Assembly (NCBI RefSeq): GCF_963675165.1
Contig: NC_087381.1
Location: 5,705,378-5,769,377 of the forward strand
DNA: 64,000 nucleotides
DNA from: Halichondria panicea
Taxonomy: Eukaryota; Porifera; Demospongiae; Suberitida; Halichondriidae
Direction: 5' to 3'
In this document: piece after piece, positions 33,747 through 45,467 of the stretch
How positions within the stretch are numbered: position 1 is the stretch's first letter
How the letters are laid out: every line of letters begins with the position of its first letter
The notes under the pieces: generated by a model
Seen by the model: the letters and a program-made list of their open reading frames with translations, nothing else
Database searches by the model: none
What the model was told of the DNA's origin: nothing
Made by a program: the position numbers and the translations under genes

Positions 33747-34260
33747 TTTTGGACATGCAATAATTATGAAGTAACTCCGAAAACTAGAATTACGGTACCA
33801 TGAAACCAATAATTGGCCAAATACATAACAAGTAATAATTATGACAGTAAATAGCACTCGGCTCGGCTCGCGCAATTAGAAGCCTTACCATTGCTTGTTA
33901 CTCGTGCCATTTAATCATTGCACTCTTCACCATAATAATACCGTACATGTGCTTCAAACACTTTACTTTTTATAATAATAATCATTTCCATTGTTCAATG
34001 ATGCACTATACCTGTGATACACATCAACAAAGTAAAGAGGGTAACATAAAATATTTAGTGAGAGAAGTAGGAAAACAAAACCAAAATAACTCCAGTGCAA
34101 TAGAAAGAGAAGAGCTTGAATGGATTGGGTTGTACAAAACATACTCAGTGCAACACATACATAAGAATAACACATATACCATATAATTATAGGGTGGGTG
34201 GGTAATAAAGAGCAATTAGATTGGCTAATAACAGGGGCAGTGTAGGGAAGGGGGAGGTTG

Positions 34261-36244
34261 TTAATGTTCTCTTGGTAGCTCAGAGCTATCGTTAGTTTGG
34301 CAAGTTTGAGAGTCTTGTGGTAACAGTTCGTGAACGCGATACTTGTCTCGAATATAAGGCCGAACATCATCCTACGAATAATGCGTGTGTGTGTTGAAAC
34401 AAGTAAATGAACCTTGCAATGAGCTACACAGTGAAACACACGATTACAGGACACTGTAAATCACACCACTCTATACGACACAGTTATTCCAACTACAAAA
34501 ATACAAACTTAGTGTCTGAAATTTTTGTTGGTTTTTCCCCATAAGTCTTTATTCTACTGCAGTATTGAATGGACATAGCTACTGCACACAACCTACAGAG
34601 CTGCAATGTTTGCACCATGCACTGCTACTGTACCTTGTCTAGGAGTGACTCCAGGAAGGGCACCATTTGCATGAGCTCAGAGTCAGTGTCCTCCACAAAC
34701 CAACTAGAGATAGGGACACCATTAGACATCTGTAGTGGAGAAACACACGCGATGAAATTGGTGACTGAACACTATATACACTGTCAATTAAATCATAGCG
34801 TATCGATTCAACAGATAACTTTACACAGGTAAGTTCACGCCATGTTGTAATAGTAAGCTCAGGGCTCAGGAAATACCACCCTTACAACATTGGACTACTT
34901 AGCCTTGAGAACAAAATACTGGTATGCACCAGTAGTATACAATACACAATCAGTACATTACTGCATTACCTGATAGCCAAAGGCTTGCGGTGAATTGTCC
35001 ACTATAATGGTCTTTTAGAGATCACGTCCGAGAATACCGAGCTCTTTGATAAACAGGCCCCCTACACAAACACACACTGTAAAAACAAATGGGTTTAAAT
35101 AACCCATTTTTGGTTGCCTGAATTGCAATTTTGCAATTCAGGCAACCAAAAATGGGTTATTTCAACCAATTTGTTTTTACAGTGCAGTGCTCACGAAACA
35201 ATCGGTGTTGTACCAGCTTGCGATGAGGGTCCAGTAGATTCATCAGCTTATCTGCGTACTCTTTAGTGGAGGCTGTGAAGAGGATGACCTGTGTGGTGGG
35301 CGGGGGTTAGTGATCTTTACGCAATACGCGTCATTGTACAGTTGTAGCTTTGATGATCTCTACCTGTCTTGTACATGTACTTCAATGTGCATTTACATAC
35401 ACTATAATCATACACACTACACTTGCAGGAGGACAGTTTAATATGAAATACCATTTACAATTAAAATCAGTACCAATGCTACATGTAGCTAGTTCAGGAC
35501 CAGTTACCTCAAACTTTTGTGATACTCTCTCAAGGAACTCTCTAAAGAACGGCCTCAGTCTAACAGAGACAGTGTAGTTGGTGCCACTGAAGTCAATGTT
35601 GAATGTGAAGTCAGGGTTGTCCAAATGTGTGAGACTGCAGTGAACTAACGTCTCATCCTGTGTGTGTGTGTGTGTGGGTGGGTGTGTGTGTAAAGTGTAT
35701 AGAAACCATCAAAGAACGAATGTGTAAAATTCGTTAAAACCATTAACACTTGTACAGTATAATTGGTAGCTAAGTTCTAAGCCTACCCTACCACACAAAA
35801 CTAGTTTCTCATCAGTGAGTAGCTACTATGCATAGCACAACATGTAGCTTATGAGAGACTGCAGCAAATCAAATATAACTGACCCTATAACACAAATGCA
35901 GTGCTGTGCCCAGAAGCTTTGAAATGGTGGCTAAATTTCACTCCTGAATTTGGGTTGTTTCTGAATTTGAGGTAGTAAACTAGGCCTAGGATGCGATTAT
36001 AGTTGCGTAGGTGTGAGTACCGACCACCCCTCCCCCACCTGACCAGTGTGGGCACTTCCCTGTACGAGTACATGATGCTTCTGTTACACACACTCTGACT
36101 CTGAGTGAACATTTATTGTACATGCCACTCACCAGGTCCAGTGCTAGTGTGTATTCAGGAGCTCTCCTGGTCTTGTTGGGGAGGGCAGGAGGTCGACTCA
36201 GTACCACCTCCGGTAGAGAGGGGAGGTGCTTGATGAACGCATAG
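34261..36244 (-). pseudogene. CTDSPL2-like: CTDSPL2-like FCP1/SCP-type phosphatase, truncated and disrupted
   Basis: Six minus-strand exons match the phosphatase domain of CTD small-phosphatase-like 2: 36244-36133 (PEYTLALDL), 35657-35508 ([32 protein letters not shown]), 35288 to about 35185 ([28 protein letters not shown]), 35061-34970 (ELGILGRDL, stop, KTIIVDNSPQAF), 34729-34634 (MSNGVPISSWFVEDTDSEL) and 34371-34261 (DDVRPYIRDKYRVHELLP). The DxDET/LV active site is intact, spread over the first two exons (LALDL|DETLV). These enzymes dephosphorylate phospho-Ser/Thr. Three defects show: TAA at 35017-35015 where relatives have Ser; a MITE at the end of the third exon with no clear donor; and no N-terminal exons before TRIM-NHL D begins at about 36605. 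Confidence 0.85.
35075..35184. mobile_element. Palindromic MITE in the phosphatase gene
   Basis: Ends CACTGTAAAAACAAAT and ATTTGTTTTTACAGTG, with the arms paired almost throughout (aacccatttttggttgcctg and inverse). It abuts the codons of HRLFREHC on one side and the next exon's acceptor region on the other, filling almost the whole intron. It is of the same end type as 26226-26395. Confidence 0.85.
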
Positions 36245-36697
36245 CTGTACACAAGAGGGAGAGGAAATAATATTATAGTTGATTCACCAAAGTAATCACA
36301 TTGTACAAGGAGCATTAATGGAAGGCAGCTTGCCAATGTTTACTATACTTAGTGCGGATATAGGTAATGTCCACAGTGTCACAATCAACACATTCGCAGC
36401 GATTACATCGTTAGTTTTGTGGGGTCAAAGTACCGATAATCAAAGCTCATTACAACAACGCTAATAACATTCACAGGCCTTAAGTGTATTCACGGACACC
36501 ACCCCACACAGTCACGCACACAAGGCTCTAGTCTATACATGTGCAATATTAGGGTGTGGGGGCTCTGGTATTTACTAATGAATATTATATAACCCCCCCT
36601 CCCCCGAAACAAATCACCCCACTATAACAATCAAACTGTTAAACCATAAAACCAGAAACATTCCAAGAAAGTGTTATCTGCCCTCACTAACTCAATT

Positions 36698-38899
36698 ATG
36701 GCCTCTAATACCAACTCCTCTGCAACCTGTGGTATATGCTCAGAGCTGTACCAAGATCCACGCATGCTCAACTGCCTACACTCATTCTGCAAAAAATGCT
36801 TGGAAAAGAGACTCGACGAAGGACCTTCCAAATCGAGCCTAGCCTGCCCCACGTGCAATGAATCCTCCTCTCTGTCTAGTCGTGGTATAGAGTCACTATC
36901 AAAAGATCATAGGAAGACTTATGAAGCAGAGGTGGCTGAATTTGAAGGCTTGATCAAAGGTGACAAATCTGTTTCTTGCGATCACTGTGTGAAGGGGCAA
37001 GCTGCCTTCTTTTGTTGTAGCTGCTGCGAGTTTCTCTGTGAAAAATGTGCCGACCATCATCGCTCATGGAGGAAGACTCAAAACCACGAGTTGGTTAGCT
37101 GCACTAAAAAAGGTGGAAAGGAAAATATATTCAAGAGCGTAGCTCACAAGCCTCTTACCTGCTCAGTACACTCGAAGGAATCTCTCGACTATTACTGCAA
37201 CACATGCAACGACCTGCTCTGCATTCGCTGTGTGGTTGGAAAGCATAAGGAACATGCTTACGAAGAAATGGATTCTGTTCGAGAGAAGGAGAAATCCGAG
37301 CTTATTTCTTACCTTGGGAAAACCGAGGCTGCAAAGGACAAGTTAAAAAATTCCATTTCACGAGTAGAAAAGGTCATGCAAGGTGTTCAAGCAAATCACA
37401 AGGAAGTCGATCAGAAAATCAATGAAATTTTCAACCACCTTCAGCGTAAACTAAAAGCTCGAAAAGATGCACTCTTGGCCAAGAGCGCTGATGTGGCACT
37501 CGGCAAGGAGACAGCGCTTACTCTCCAGAGCGAAGAACTCAAGAGAATGGAAAATGCTCTTTCTGAAATCTGCTCAAAGTTAGAATCAGTTACGGAAAAG
37601 TACACAGCCGTAGAAATGCTATCTGCCAAACAACTGATAACAATTCGTGCTCAACAACTTCTCAACAAGTTTGATAAATGCTCTCTTGATCCTTGCAAGC
37701 TAGATATAATGCCAGTATCTCTCTCTAGCACTCAACTTGAAAACGAAATCAATGCATTTGGAGCTGTGTGTAGTGGTTGCATAGCGGGTCAAAGTACAAT
37801 TGATCTAGTGAAGCCAACTGCTGCTGTAGGGAAGGAGAGGAAGTTACTTCTCACTGCAAAAGATGTAAATGGAAAACCTTTTTTTCATGGCGGTGAATCG
37901 GTGAAAGTTTCTCTAGCCCTGATGGGTTCGAATGAAGCAGGGATCTCCGGTGTTGTAGTTGACAAGAAGGATGGCACTTATGGTATTAGCTTCACACCAA
38001 ACACAGCTGGTGAACACAAGCTATCCATCACCATTAGCAACGAGCAAATTGTGGAGAGTCCATTTGCACTCCACGTTCGACAGCCGAGAAATTATGCTTC
38101 GATGTCTGCTAGTTCTCGTACGTTTTCAGTTTCTAGTTCCTCTGGTGATGTTGCCGTCGACGATGACAACAATGTGTACATTGCTGTATATGGATATCAC
38201 TGCATCTCAGTGTTTGATCAAAATGGTTCCAACATTCGAACCATAGGAACAGCCGGAAGCACCGGATCTGCAGACAGTCAGTTCAACACCCTACTTGGAA
38301 TTGCCTTAAAAGGAGACATCATGTATGTAGCTGACTCAGGTAACCATCGAATACAAAAGCTTTCCTTGGATGGCAAGTTCATTTCCAAGTTTGGTTCAAG
38401 TGGTTCTGGGAATGGACAGTTGAGCAACCCTCGAGGAATCGCTATTGGCAAGAATGGAAGAGTGTTTGTATCAGAGTACAGTAATCAGCGTGTTTCCGTG
38501 TTCCAATCTGATGGTGAATTCTCTCACCACATTCAAGGCAATGCTGCTGACAATAGCACTCTCGCTAACCCATGGGGTCTAGCATTTGATAATGAGGGGA
38601 ATCTACATGTTGCTGACTGTACCTCCCAATTGATCAAAGTGTTCACTCCAGAAGGCAAATTTGTCTCCCAGTACGGCAGTGGGATTATCCAATCTCCAGT
38701 AGGAATCGCTATTGACGATGAAGGTTTTACATTTATCGGTGAATATAACAGCACGAGCAGTCGATTGATTATTCTGAATGCCCAGCACCAGCAAGTCCAT
38801 ACTATACGGAACTTTAATTCTGTCGTTGGAGTTTGTAACGACAAAGATGGTAATGTTTTTGTGTGTGATCACAGCAACAAACGTGTCATGAAGTACTAG
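36698..38899 (+). CDS. TRIM-NHL E3 ubiquitin ligase, copy D
   Basis: 733 codons from MASNTNSS. All domains are present: RING (C11 to C53), B-boxes (the first CDHCVKGQAAFFCC), B-box 2, coiled coil, filamin domain (KDVNGKPFFHGGESVKV differs most) and six NHL repeats (loops ADSGNHRIQKL, EYSNQRVSVF, DCTSQLIKVF, DHSNKRVMKY). It ends in TAG, like copy A. Upstream homology to the other copies begins at about 36605, inside the leader and just past the splice acceptor. Downstream homology to A continues to about 39360, so this is a DNA duplicate, not a retrocopy. It may therefore use a different promoter. It is divergent from the broken phosphatase gene. Confidence 0.95.
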   Translation: MASNTNSSATCGICSELYQDPRMLNCLHSFCKKCLEKRLDEGPSKSSLACPTCNESSSLSSRGIESLSKDHRKTYEAEVAEFEGLIKGDKSVSCDHCVKGQAAFFCCSCCEFLCEKCADHHRSWRKTQNHELVSCTKKGGKENIFKSVAHKPLTCSVHSKESLDYYCNTCNDLLCIRCVVGKHKEHAYEEMDSVREKEKSELISYLGKTEAAKDKLKNSISRVEKVMQGVQANHKEVDQKINEIFNHLQRKLKARKDALLAKSADVALGKETALTLQSEELKRMENALSEICSKLESVTEKYTAVEMLSAKQLITIRAQQLLNKFDKCSLDPCKLDIMPVSLSSTQLENEINAFGAVCSGCIAGQSTIDLVKPTAAVGKERKLLLTAKDVNGKPFFHGGESVKVSLALMGSNEAGISGVVVDKKDGTYGISFTPNTAGEHKLSITISNEQIVESPFALHVRQPRNYASMSASSRTFSVSSSSGDVAVDDDNNVYIAVYGYHCISVFDQNGSNIRTIGTAGSTGSADSQFNTLLGIALKGDIMYVADSGNHRIQKLSLDGKFISKFGSSGSGNGQLSNPRGIAIGKNGRVFVSEYSNQRVSVFQSDGEFSHHIQGNAADNSTLANPWGLAFDNEGNLHVADCTSQLIKVFTPEGKFVSQYGSGIIQSPVGIAIDDEGFTFIGEYNSTSSRLIILNAQHQQVHTIRNFNSVVGVCNDKDGNVFVCDHSNKRVMKY

Positions 38900-39360
38900 C
38901 TAGCAAACAGCATAATTGTGTTTGGTATACTATATTATAGCCTTTATTAGAACAGATTAATTATACCATTATTGCGCGTGTATACAAAATTAATATGATG
39001 TATAAGATGCTGATTACCGTAACGGTATAGCGGGTAATTTTCGGGGGTAAAAATATCATAGGTAATATTTTCATGGTTGGAAATTGCACTGCAGGTAAAG
39101 GTATAAGCAAGGTTGCTTCATTCGTGGGTAAAATATTAAATCGTGGTCAGACATTAGACCTTCAAATGAAAATTACCTGCTAATGCAGTATACGTATAAT
39201 TAAGGTTATTCAAAAAAAGTTGAAATCGGACGTTCGCAACATACACGCTAGATGGACAATTATTACAGTATAACTCTGAAAACATTAATATTGCCTACAG
39301 TAGACTCCGATCACCCTTGAGACCATGCAGGTTGGCCGGAATAGCGGGGTGACTGTATTC
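38900..39360. repeat. 3' flank duplicated from TRIM-NHL A
   Basis: It matches 8180-8700, including the MITE remnant and the 'acagtagactccg' repeat end, then homology stops abruptly at 'ggtgactgtattcgg'. That is the right breakpoint of the duplication, next to the KDZ region. Confidence 0.8.
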
Positions 39361-39491
39361 GGGAAATTGTTGATATAGTGACTTCGATGTTGGATATGTG
39401 GAGGGTTCAAGTGTTGTGCGGATTAGAAATAGGCGTGATCTGGAGGAGGTGTGGTCCTGTATTAATAATCCAAAAAGTAAAGGCAATGTAA

Positions 39492-40040
39492 TGCTGTGGC
39501 AGGTGGTGTGATGGCTTAAGCAACACCAAAGAGAGTCGCAAGCGTCCTCGAAGTGATGGCGTATCTGTGGTTAATACAAAGAAAAAAGTACCTGACAAGG
39601 CTGACAAGGAACAGAAAGTTCAGCAACTGGTCGACTCATTGAAAGAAAAGCACCTTTATAGTGATTATACACCTATGCAATTTCGTATATGGGCCGAAAT
39701 GGTAGCAAGTGGTATGTATTGTAGTATGGACAATCCGCCTAACACCACAATGTTCACTCGTGCTGGCAGCGGCACTCCATCTCGAAAGAAAGACAATGTG
39801 CCAGTTGCTCGGGCTCACTCTGATGCGGCAACTGTGATTGCTACTGCTTTGTCTCCTGCTGTGTCTACCAGTTCGACACATATTGCAAGCAATAGCCCAG
39901 CAAAAGTTATAGAGAGTAGGTCGAAGCTATACAGGCAGTTGAATGAACTACAAAATCTAAAGCAAAGCGGGGTGTTGACTAACGAGGAGTATTGTGAAGA
40001 GAAGGGTACAATCATGAAGTTACTTCAACAACTAAAGTGA
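39492..40040 (+). CDS. Small charged ORF beside the KDZ transposase (unknown function)
   Basis: An open frame with no obvious ATG at its 5' end, so probably a spliced exon; a possible acceptor lies at 39520. The sequence begins with a basic patch (NTKESRKRPRSDG), then KADKEQKVQQLVDSLKEKH, a Ser/Thr/Ala-rich middle, and a C-terminal helix pair (LYRQLNELQNLKQSGVLTNE) resembling a SHOCT-like oligomerisation tail. It ends in TGA. The orientation matches the transposase 1.2 kb downstream, so it may be an accessory protein of the same element. No function is assigned. Confidence 0.5.
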   Translation, partial: CCGRWCDGLSNTKESRKRPRSDGVSVVNTKKKVPDKADKEQKVQQLVDSLKEKHLYSDYTPMQFRIWAEMVASGMYCSMDNPPNTTMFTRAGSGTPSRKKDNVPVARAHSDAATVIATALSPAVSTSSTHIASNSPAKVIESRSKLYRQLNELQNLKQSGVLTNEEYCEEKGTIMKLLQQLK

Positions 40041-41201
40041 CATAATATTGATTAAACTGACAATTTTTGGTGTGCTGTGCATAGTTATTATTATACGTTG
40101 TGATAATGTTTTAGTCAATGTATCCACTATGAGAGATATAACTCTTTCCTTGGCAATCTGTTGTAGAAATTACAACAACGGTAACGAATCGTTATGATGA
40201 ATTAGATGAAGTTGTATGTGAGCTCCTCCCTGACAAACAAACTGTAGTCTAGGTAACGGCCTTATCAGTCAAGTAGGCTAAAAATCTGTGTCCTTTGATG
40301 TAAGCTTTGATGTCTCTTTGTGCATATGTAGTTAAAAAAAAAAAAAAAAAAAAGAAACCTTTGACTGACTAGCTAGGAAGAGTAGCAGTAGTAGTAGTAG
40401 GAAGAGTAGCAGTAGTAGTAGTAGGAAGAGTAGCAGTAGTAGTAGCAGTGCAAGCAGGACTAGACTAGATTAAAAAGTTGGTGGAAAGAATAACTGACCG
40501 TTTGGACGTCACCTGGCTGCCAGACTTTCATCTCGACTCTTCCCCCTGAGTAGCTGGCCTTTCTCTAAGCCACAAAACTGAGCAAGAAGCTGAAGAAGCA
40601 GCTAGACAGAGACATGTACCTAGCCTTGAGAATTGGGAGGCGTGGCTCAACTAGTTAGCCCAGCCCAGAGGAATTGTTACCGTGGGTACTGAACAACCGT
40701 AGAAGTAGGGCTACCCCTGGCTTTACTGAATTAACTAGCTGTGTCTGCTGTCTAGTTGGACCAGATTTAGCTAGATAATGGGGTAGAGAATAGTTGAGCG
40801 GTGCTGTGTGTAGCTTGAACTGTACTGGCTGGCAAGAATCTAGTAAGCACCCTATGCACTGATAACTCGTCAGAATGGAGGGTATGTTCTAGGGATCTGA
40901 ACAGCTGTACATCCAAAGGAGCCAGGGAGTGCCAATCATCTTCTCCCAGTCTCTGACACGCTAAACAAAACGAGCTAGAACTGGGAGTCCCAGCTAGAAT
41001 TGCTAGCCGGATCTAGACTAATAGAATGACATGGAGGCGTGGTGAGGCCGGATCAGGGGGTTCGCATGGTTAGTGACTATTGACTATAGTCTATACCGAG
41101 TTTAATCTAAAGTAGCGAGCTCTTTTATCTATGGGTGCACTGAGCTAGCTCTGCAGAATCAGGTAGATCTAGATCTATATTCTATAGCTAGCTGGCCGGC
41201 C
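40041..41201. other. Stretch between the KDZ-associated ORFs, with simple repeats
   Basis: A run of about 19 A at 40334-40352, then three copies of a 27-base AGTAGCAGT-rich unit at about 40377-40458. Beyond these no coding sequence is seen. The transposase promoter would be here. Confidence 0.55.
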
Positions 41202-44200
41202 ATGAGCAAGAGAAGGATAAGTGTGAAGCCTAAGTCTCAATCTATCTCCTACTTTGAAGTATCTCCTTCAAAACGTCGTGCTGTGCATAAAAAGTCTCTC
41301 TCTTTGTCTGCTGTGCCAGAATCCTCTTCTGTTAATTCTTCCAGCAGTACTAGGTTCCTCTCCAGTGATAAAAATGAAGCTGAAGAAGTAGATGTACATG
41401 GAGCGAGCAGGCCTACTGATGTTATCAGTGGCGACTCTCCAGATGTATTAATCAGTAGTGAGTGGCATGATCATGATCCAGAGAGCTCGGGGCAGGATGA
41501 CACCACTTTTCCAGACACGGTGAGCTCAAGTGCTTATGAGAAGCGACAGCAGAAGGCTGCTGACAACTGGGCTGAAGTGCGTGTCCAGTTGCTACGTGCC
41601 AGTGTAGAAACCGGAATTCCTTCCCCTTGTTCTGTGTGTGCCGAGTGTGAAGAACCCGCTGTTGCAATTTGCCGGGATTGTGGATCACAGGCATACTACT
41701 GTGCCAACCATGTGGACTCAGTACACTCTCTGACAAATATTTTTCATCGACCTTTTCTCTGGAAAGTATGCACTAATCAAACATACTGCTGTACATTTTT
41801 GTGATTATTAATTAAATGCATACGATCTGATTTTACAGAATGGAATGCTTCACCCATACTATTTCAAGCAGTCGAGAACCTTTCCAGCACTTCATTGTTG
41901 CTGTACAACTTACATAAAAGAAGTTTTGTCTTGACCCTAAAGGTATTTGTTTAACTACACTGATATAGCCTGTGTCTAAGAATCCAATGACTTACAGGTT
42001 TCCAGCATTGTGTGTGCATAACCTTCTGCAAGTGTGAGCCTGAGGCTGTTACTCTTGTGCGGCATAACATGTGGCCAGCGACACCAGCAACTCCCACCCT
42101 AGCATTTCATCAGGATCTGCTACTATGGATGGAGTCACTTTTGCTGGAAGGGTGTATTGGTGTCGATGCTTTTTGTCGTTCTCTTGAATACAAAATTGGA
42201 AGAGATATCAGCAAACAAGTATGTGAATTTGATGTCGGTTATAATTATACATTAATTGTTGCGCACTGATGAGGTGTACATGTTGCATGCGTCAGCAATC
42301 GCTTGAGGTACACACTTTTAATTGTCAGTTGTTTTAATCTGTTTATTCTTCTATAGCACCGGAAGATCTATCCTGTCATGATTGATGCATTTGAAGAATA
42401 TAGGTAGGGTATATTAATTGTGAAAGAACATAATACGACATATTCACATTAACATTCAGGTTCAACAGATATCAACTCGACTGTCTTCTATTTTTGTCTC
42501 CTGACTTGAACACTACAGCTATCTGCCCTGCCTGTCCTCAGGTTTGTGGTTTTGTTATAGCAATTAGACTCTGGCAGCCTATACTTACCTTTTACCTGCA
42601 GAGCAATGGAACTCAAATTATATCCATGGATGGTGTATTTGGACTATGTCGGAAAAAGTCTGCTGGTGTTAGTGTTCGACCACCACTCTTCTCTTGTGTA
42701 TTCTTTGAGGAACAGCAAGCAGTAGATGAGTTTGTTGCTGATTATGATACATTTGGCCAGATAATCGACAAGGTAAGGTTTTAGCGTTATACTTAATTGG
42801 TCAAGTGTGAAAACCTGCGCTATACAATTTGGATGTAATTAAATAGACTTTTAGCACATTTCACTCAGTTAATTTTATCCTGGCATTAGGGGTGTCATGA
42901 GTTCCTCGCTGGAGACACTTTGCGCTCCAAATCAAGGTACGCAGCTCTAGATGAAACTGCCGTGTTTGGAAGCATCTGTCGTCATGAGTTTCCCCAGAGA
43001 TTTCTGAATATGAAGCATGGAGAAAGGTATGTACGTAAAATTAAGGTTTTCAAAAAGAGCATACATGGTACATTGTTAAAAATTAAGGTATTCTGTATCT
43101 TAATTATCTAGACTAGCATATCCTGTGTACCTGCTAAAGAAGGCACACCAAAACAAGGGTGACAAGTGTCTGTTGTTACTGTATGATATTGCCTGCTTAC
43201 TCGAAACTCATCTGAAGGTTTGTGTCTCAATAGTCAGATCTAATCTTAATTAGTACGCACTCATATTTGATTACTTCTCCAGAATCGTGGACATCTTGAC
43301 ATGTTAGAAAAGACATCATTAGGAGTGCCAATTTTTCATGTCTATGGGCATTGTGCATTCTGTCAGGTAAGAAGAAAGATGCCAAAGTTGTGTGTTAATA
43401 ACTTACTGTTGTATTATACATGTAGCTGACATATTCACCTAGAGTCCTAACTGGATGCGGACTTACTGATGGTGAAGCTATGGAGAGACTGTGGTCATAT
43501 CTAAGAAGATTTGCTAAATCCACCAAAGAAATTCGACCATCTCATCGCATTGATGTCCTTATCTCAGCTTTATTACATTATGCATCAAGAGTACGTCTTA
43601 ATCTAGGTTTGTTTTTTGTTAGGGCTACCTTAATATTAACTCTCAGCACTAGTTGGTATGCACCTATGTATGCTTTGCATAAAGGGAAAAAAAGTGCTAA
43701 CTCTTGTATACGTAGGGGCATCGTTAGTCAAAAGGCTGAAGAACGCCCAAAACACTCAACATAGTGCAACAGAGGACTTATCAAAGCTAATCAATGAGTC
43801 AAATGGTTAGACGTAGTCAAGAATAAAGTTTGTGAATTTTGTGCACTTTTATATTGCACCTTCAGGTACACTGACGGAGTCATCAGCTGAACAATTGCAG
43901 AAACAACAACACGGGCTGTTCGCAAGGAGTCAAACTGATCTGAGTGAGCATTAATTATCAGATGATTGTATCAAAATTGTGATGAAACTTTGACAGGTTT
44001 CGGGCAACGTCACAAAACCTTTCAGAACATCCTTCATATTGCTCGCGAGCGTAGGTTTTTAATATCTACCAAAGCGAGATACACTGGTAGGAATGTTAGT
44101 CAGCATAATCATGTAATTATATAAATAATAGTTAAGTAATAATTATGATTTAGAAGCCCAAAGAGCTGGTTGTATAGTATCCCGAACGTAGTGAGGGTTC

Positions 44201-45031
44201 TACTAGCCCTAAGGGCTTCTAAATTATGTGGAAACTTCCTAAACAGCTAGTGTCTAAGCATTAATTTTATTTTTATTATAGCAACCATGATTCTCTAGCC
44301 AATCAGATTTTGATCTACATGATTTTCTAAGTTGGATAGAACACTACCTTTAGCCAATCAGATTGTAGTATGTATGCATGCTAACATGATCTATGTACTA
44401 TGTTACAGATGGTCAATCGATTGCTGCACGCCTTGCAAAGAAGATATCATCAAGTACGAGTACGCTGAAACGAACAGTGAGCAGATTTAATGGTATGCGT
44501 CATGATCAATTTGAAGGAGTAGCATACCATCTGCCAGCCAATTTGAATTGGGAGACAGTTTCCAATTTGGAAGAATTGTCTACGTTGGAGGTCGCGTCGG
44601 CTGGAAATTGTACCATTCCCATTCATTTGTGGATAAAAGTTGTGAGAGCGTGTAATATGAAGGAAAGGGCAACGGAAGAAGTGAAGATGATAATGGAAGA
44701 AATTAATACTGTTGCCAACAACCTGAAATACGAGCATTCCGTAATAAGTCGTCATATACAGGATATTGCCACATCTGATAGTCTGTCTCTGTTTCAGAAA
44801 GGTTGCCTTAACCTTTTGCACCGAAGATTATTACTTTGCGAATCTTATTTAATTACGTTTTCCAGAACAGTTAACCAGTATCATATTGTAGAGCTACCTG
44901 ATACGAGCTTATTAGGTCCAGATGGTTCATTTTTTTACAATTGTCAAATTCATGAACATGATTACCCTTCCGTTACTGATATTATTTGTACAGACAGTAG
45001 TAGTGATGATGATTTTGACGTGGACAATTGA
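41202..45031 (+). mobile_element. KDZ-type transposase gene (14 exons, one frameshift)
   Basis: Exons: 41202-41765, 41839-41942, 41998-42218, 42356-42402, 42460-42541, 42602-42772, 42890-43026, 43112-43217, 43283-43366, 43426-43590, 43716-43805, 43866-43943, 43997-~44050, 44409-45031. Features in order: a basic Ser-rich N-terminus; a CxxC zinc region (CSVCAECEEPAVAICRDC); FCKCEPEAVTLVRHNMWPAT; CPACP then SMDGVFGLCRKKS (first Asp); CRHEFPQRFLNMKHGER; YDIACLLETHLK (second Asp); YGHCAFC; GLTDGEAMERLWSYLRRF (Glu). This is the Kyakuja-Dileera-Zisupton pattern of cut-and-paste transposases. Exon 2 runs into TGA unless one base is removed near an A run at about 41917-41922; beyond it the frame meets exon 3 correctly. 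Terminal inverted repeats were not identified. Confidence 0.85.
44151..44225. repeat. Dispersed hairpin repeat
   Basis: 'tagaagcccaaagagctgg' pairs with 'gggcttcta', followed by 'tatgtggaaacttcctaaac'. The same sequence occurs at 59428-59510. It lies in the last intron of the KDZ gene. Confidence 0.75.
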
Positions 45032-45467
45032 ACACTTATCTTTTTTATGTACTTTAATTAATAATTTATTAATCACACTTTAATTAATTAGCTATAGGCA
45101 GTCATTATTTCTTAAACATCAATGCCTTTTATAAATTGAAGTCAAGGCTATTATAAGTCAACCGCGCGCATGCATAATTATAAAGTGACAACATTATATG
45201 AATATGAACTGCATATAGTTTTGACAATTATATATATAGTCCTAAACTCGGACATAAATTATTATCTATGTCATACATACAATTGTACATACATAATTAT
45301 ATACGTACGTACAAACAATAATAACGTAATCTTATTTACGTATACAGTACACAAGATAGAGAGAATATAGAATCGCGAATAAAATGGAAGGAAATCTTTA
45401 CCATTCCTATTACAATTGTATATACAATAATTATAACAATTATCATAGTAGTTTTACAGTCAGCTGG

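Noticed and set aside
20604-35017. Reassignment of TAA to a sense codon, suggested by two in-frame TAAs in conserved domains
   Set aside because: TAA ends TRIM-NHL copies B and C and the phosphatase terminal exon, so it works as a stop here.
36605-38899. TRIM-NHL D as a retrocopy
   Set aside because: Homology to copy A extends about 460 bases past the stop into non-transcribed-looking repeats, and no poly(A) tract or flanking duplication was seen.
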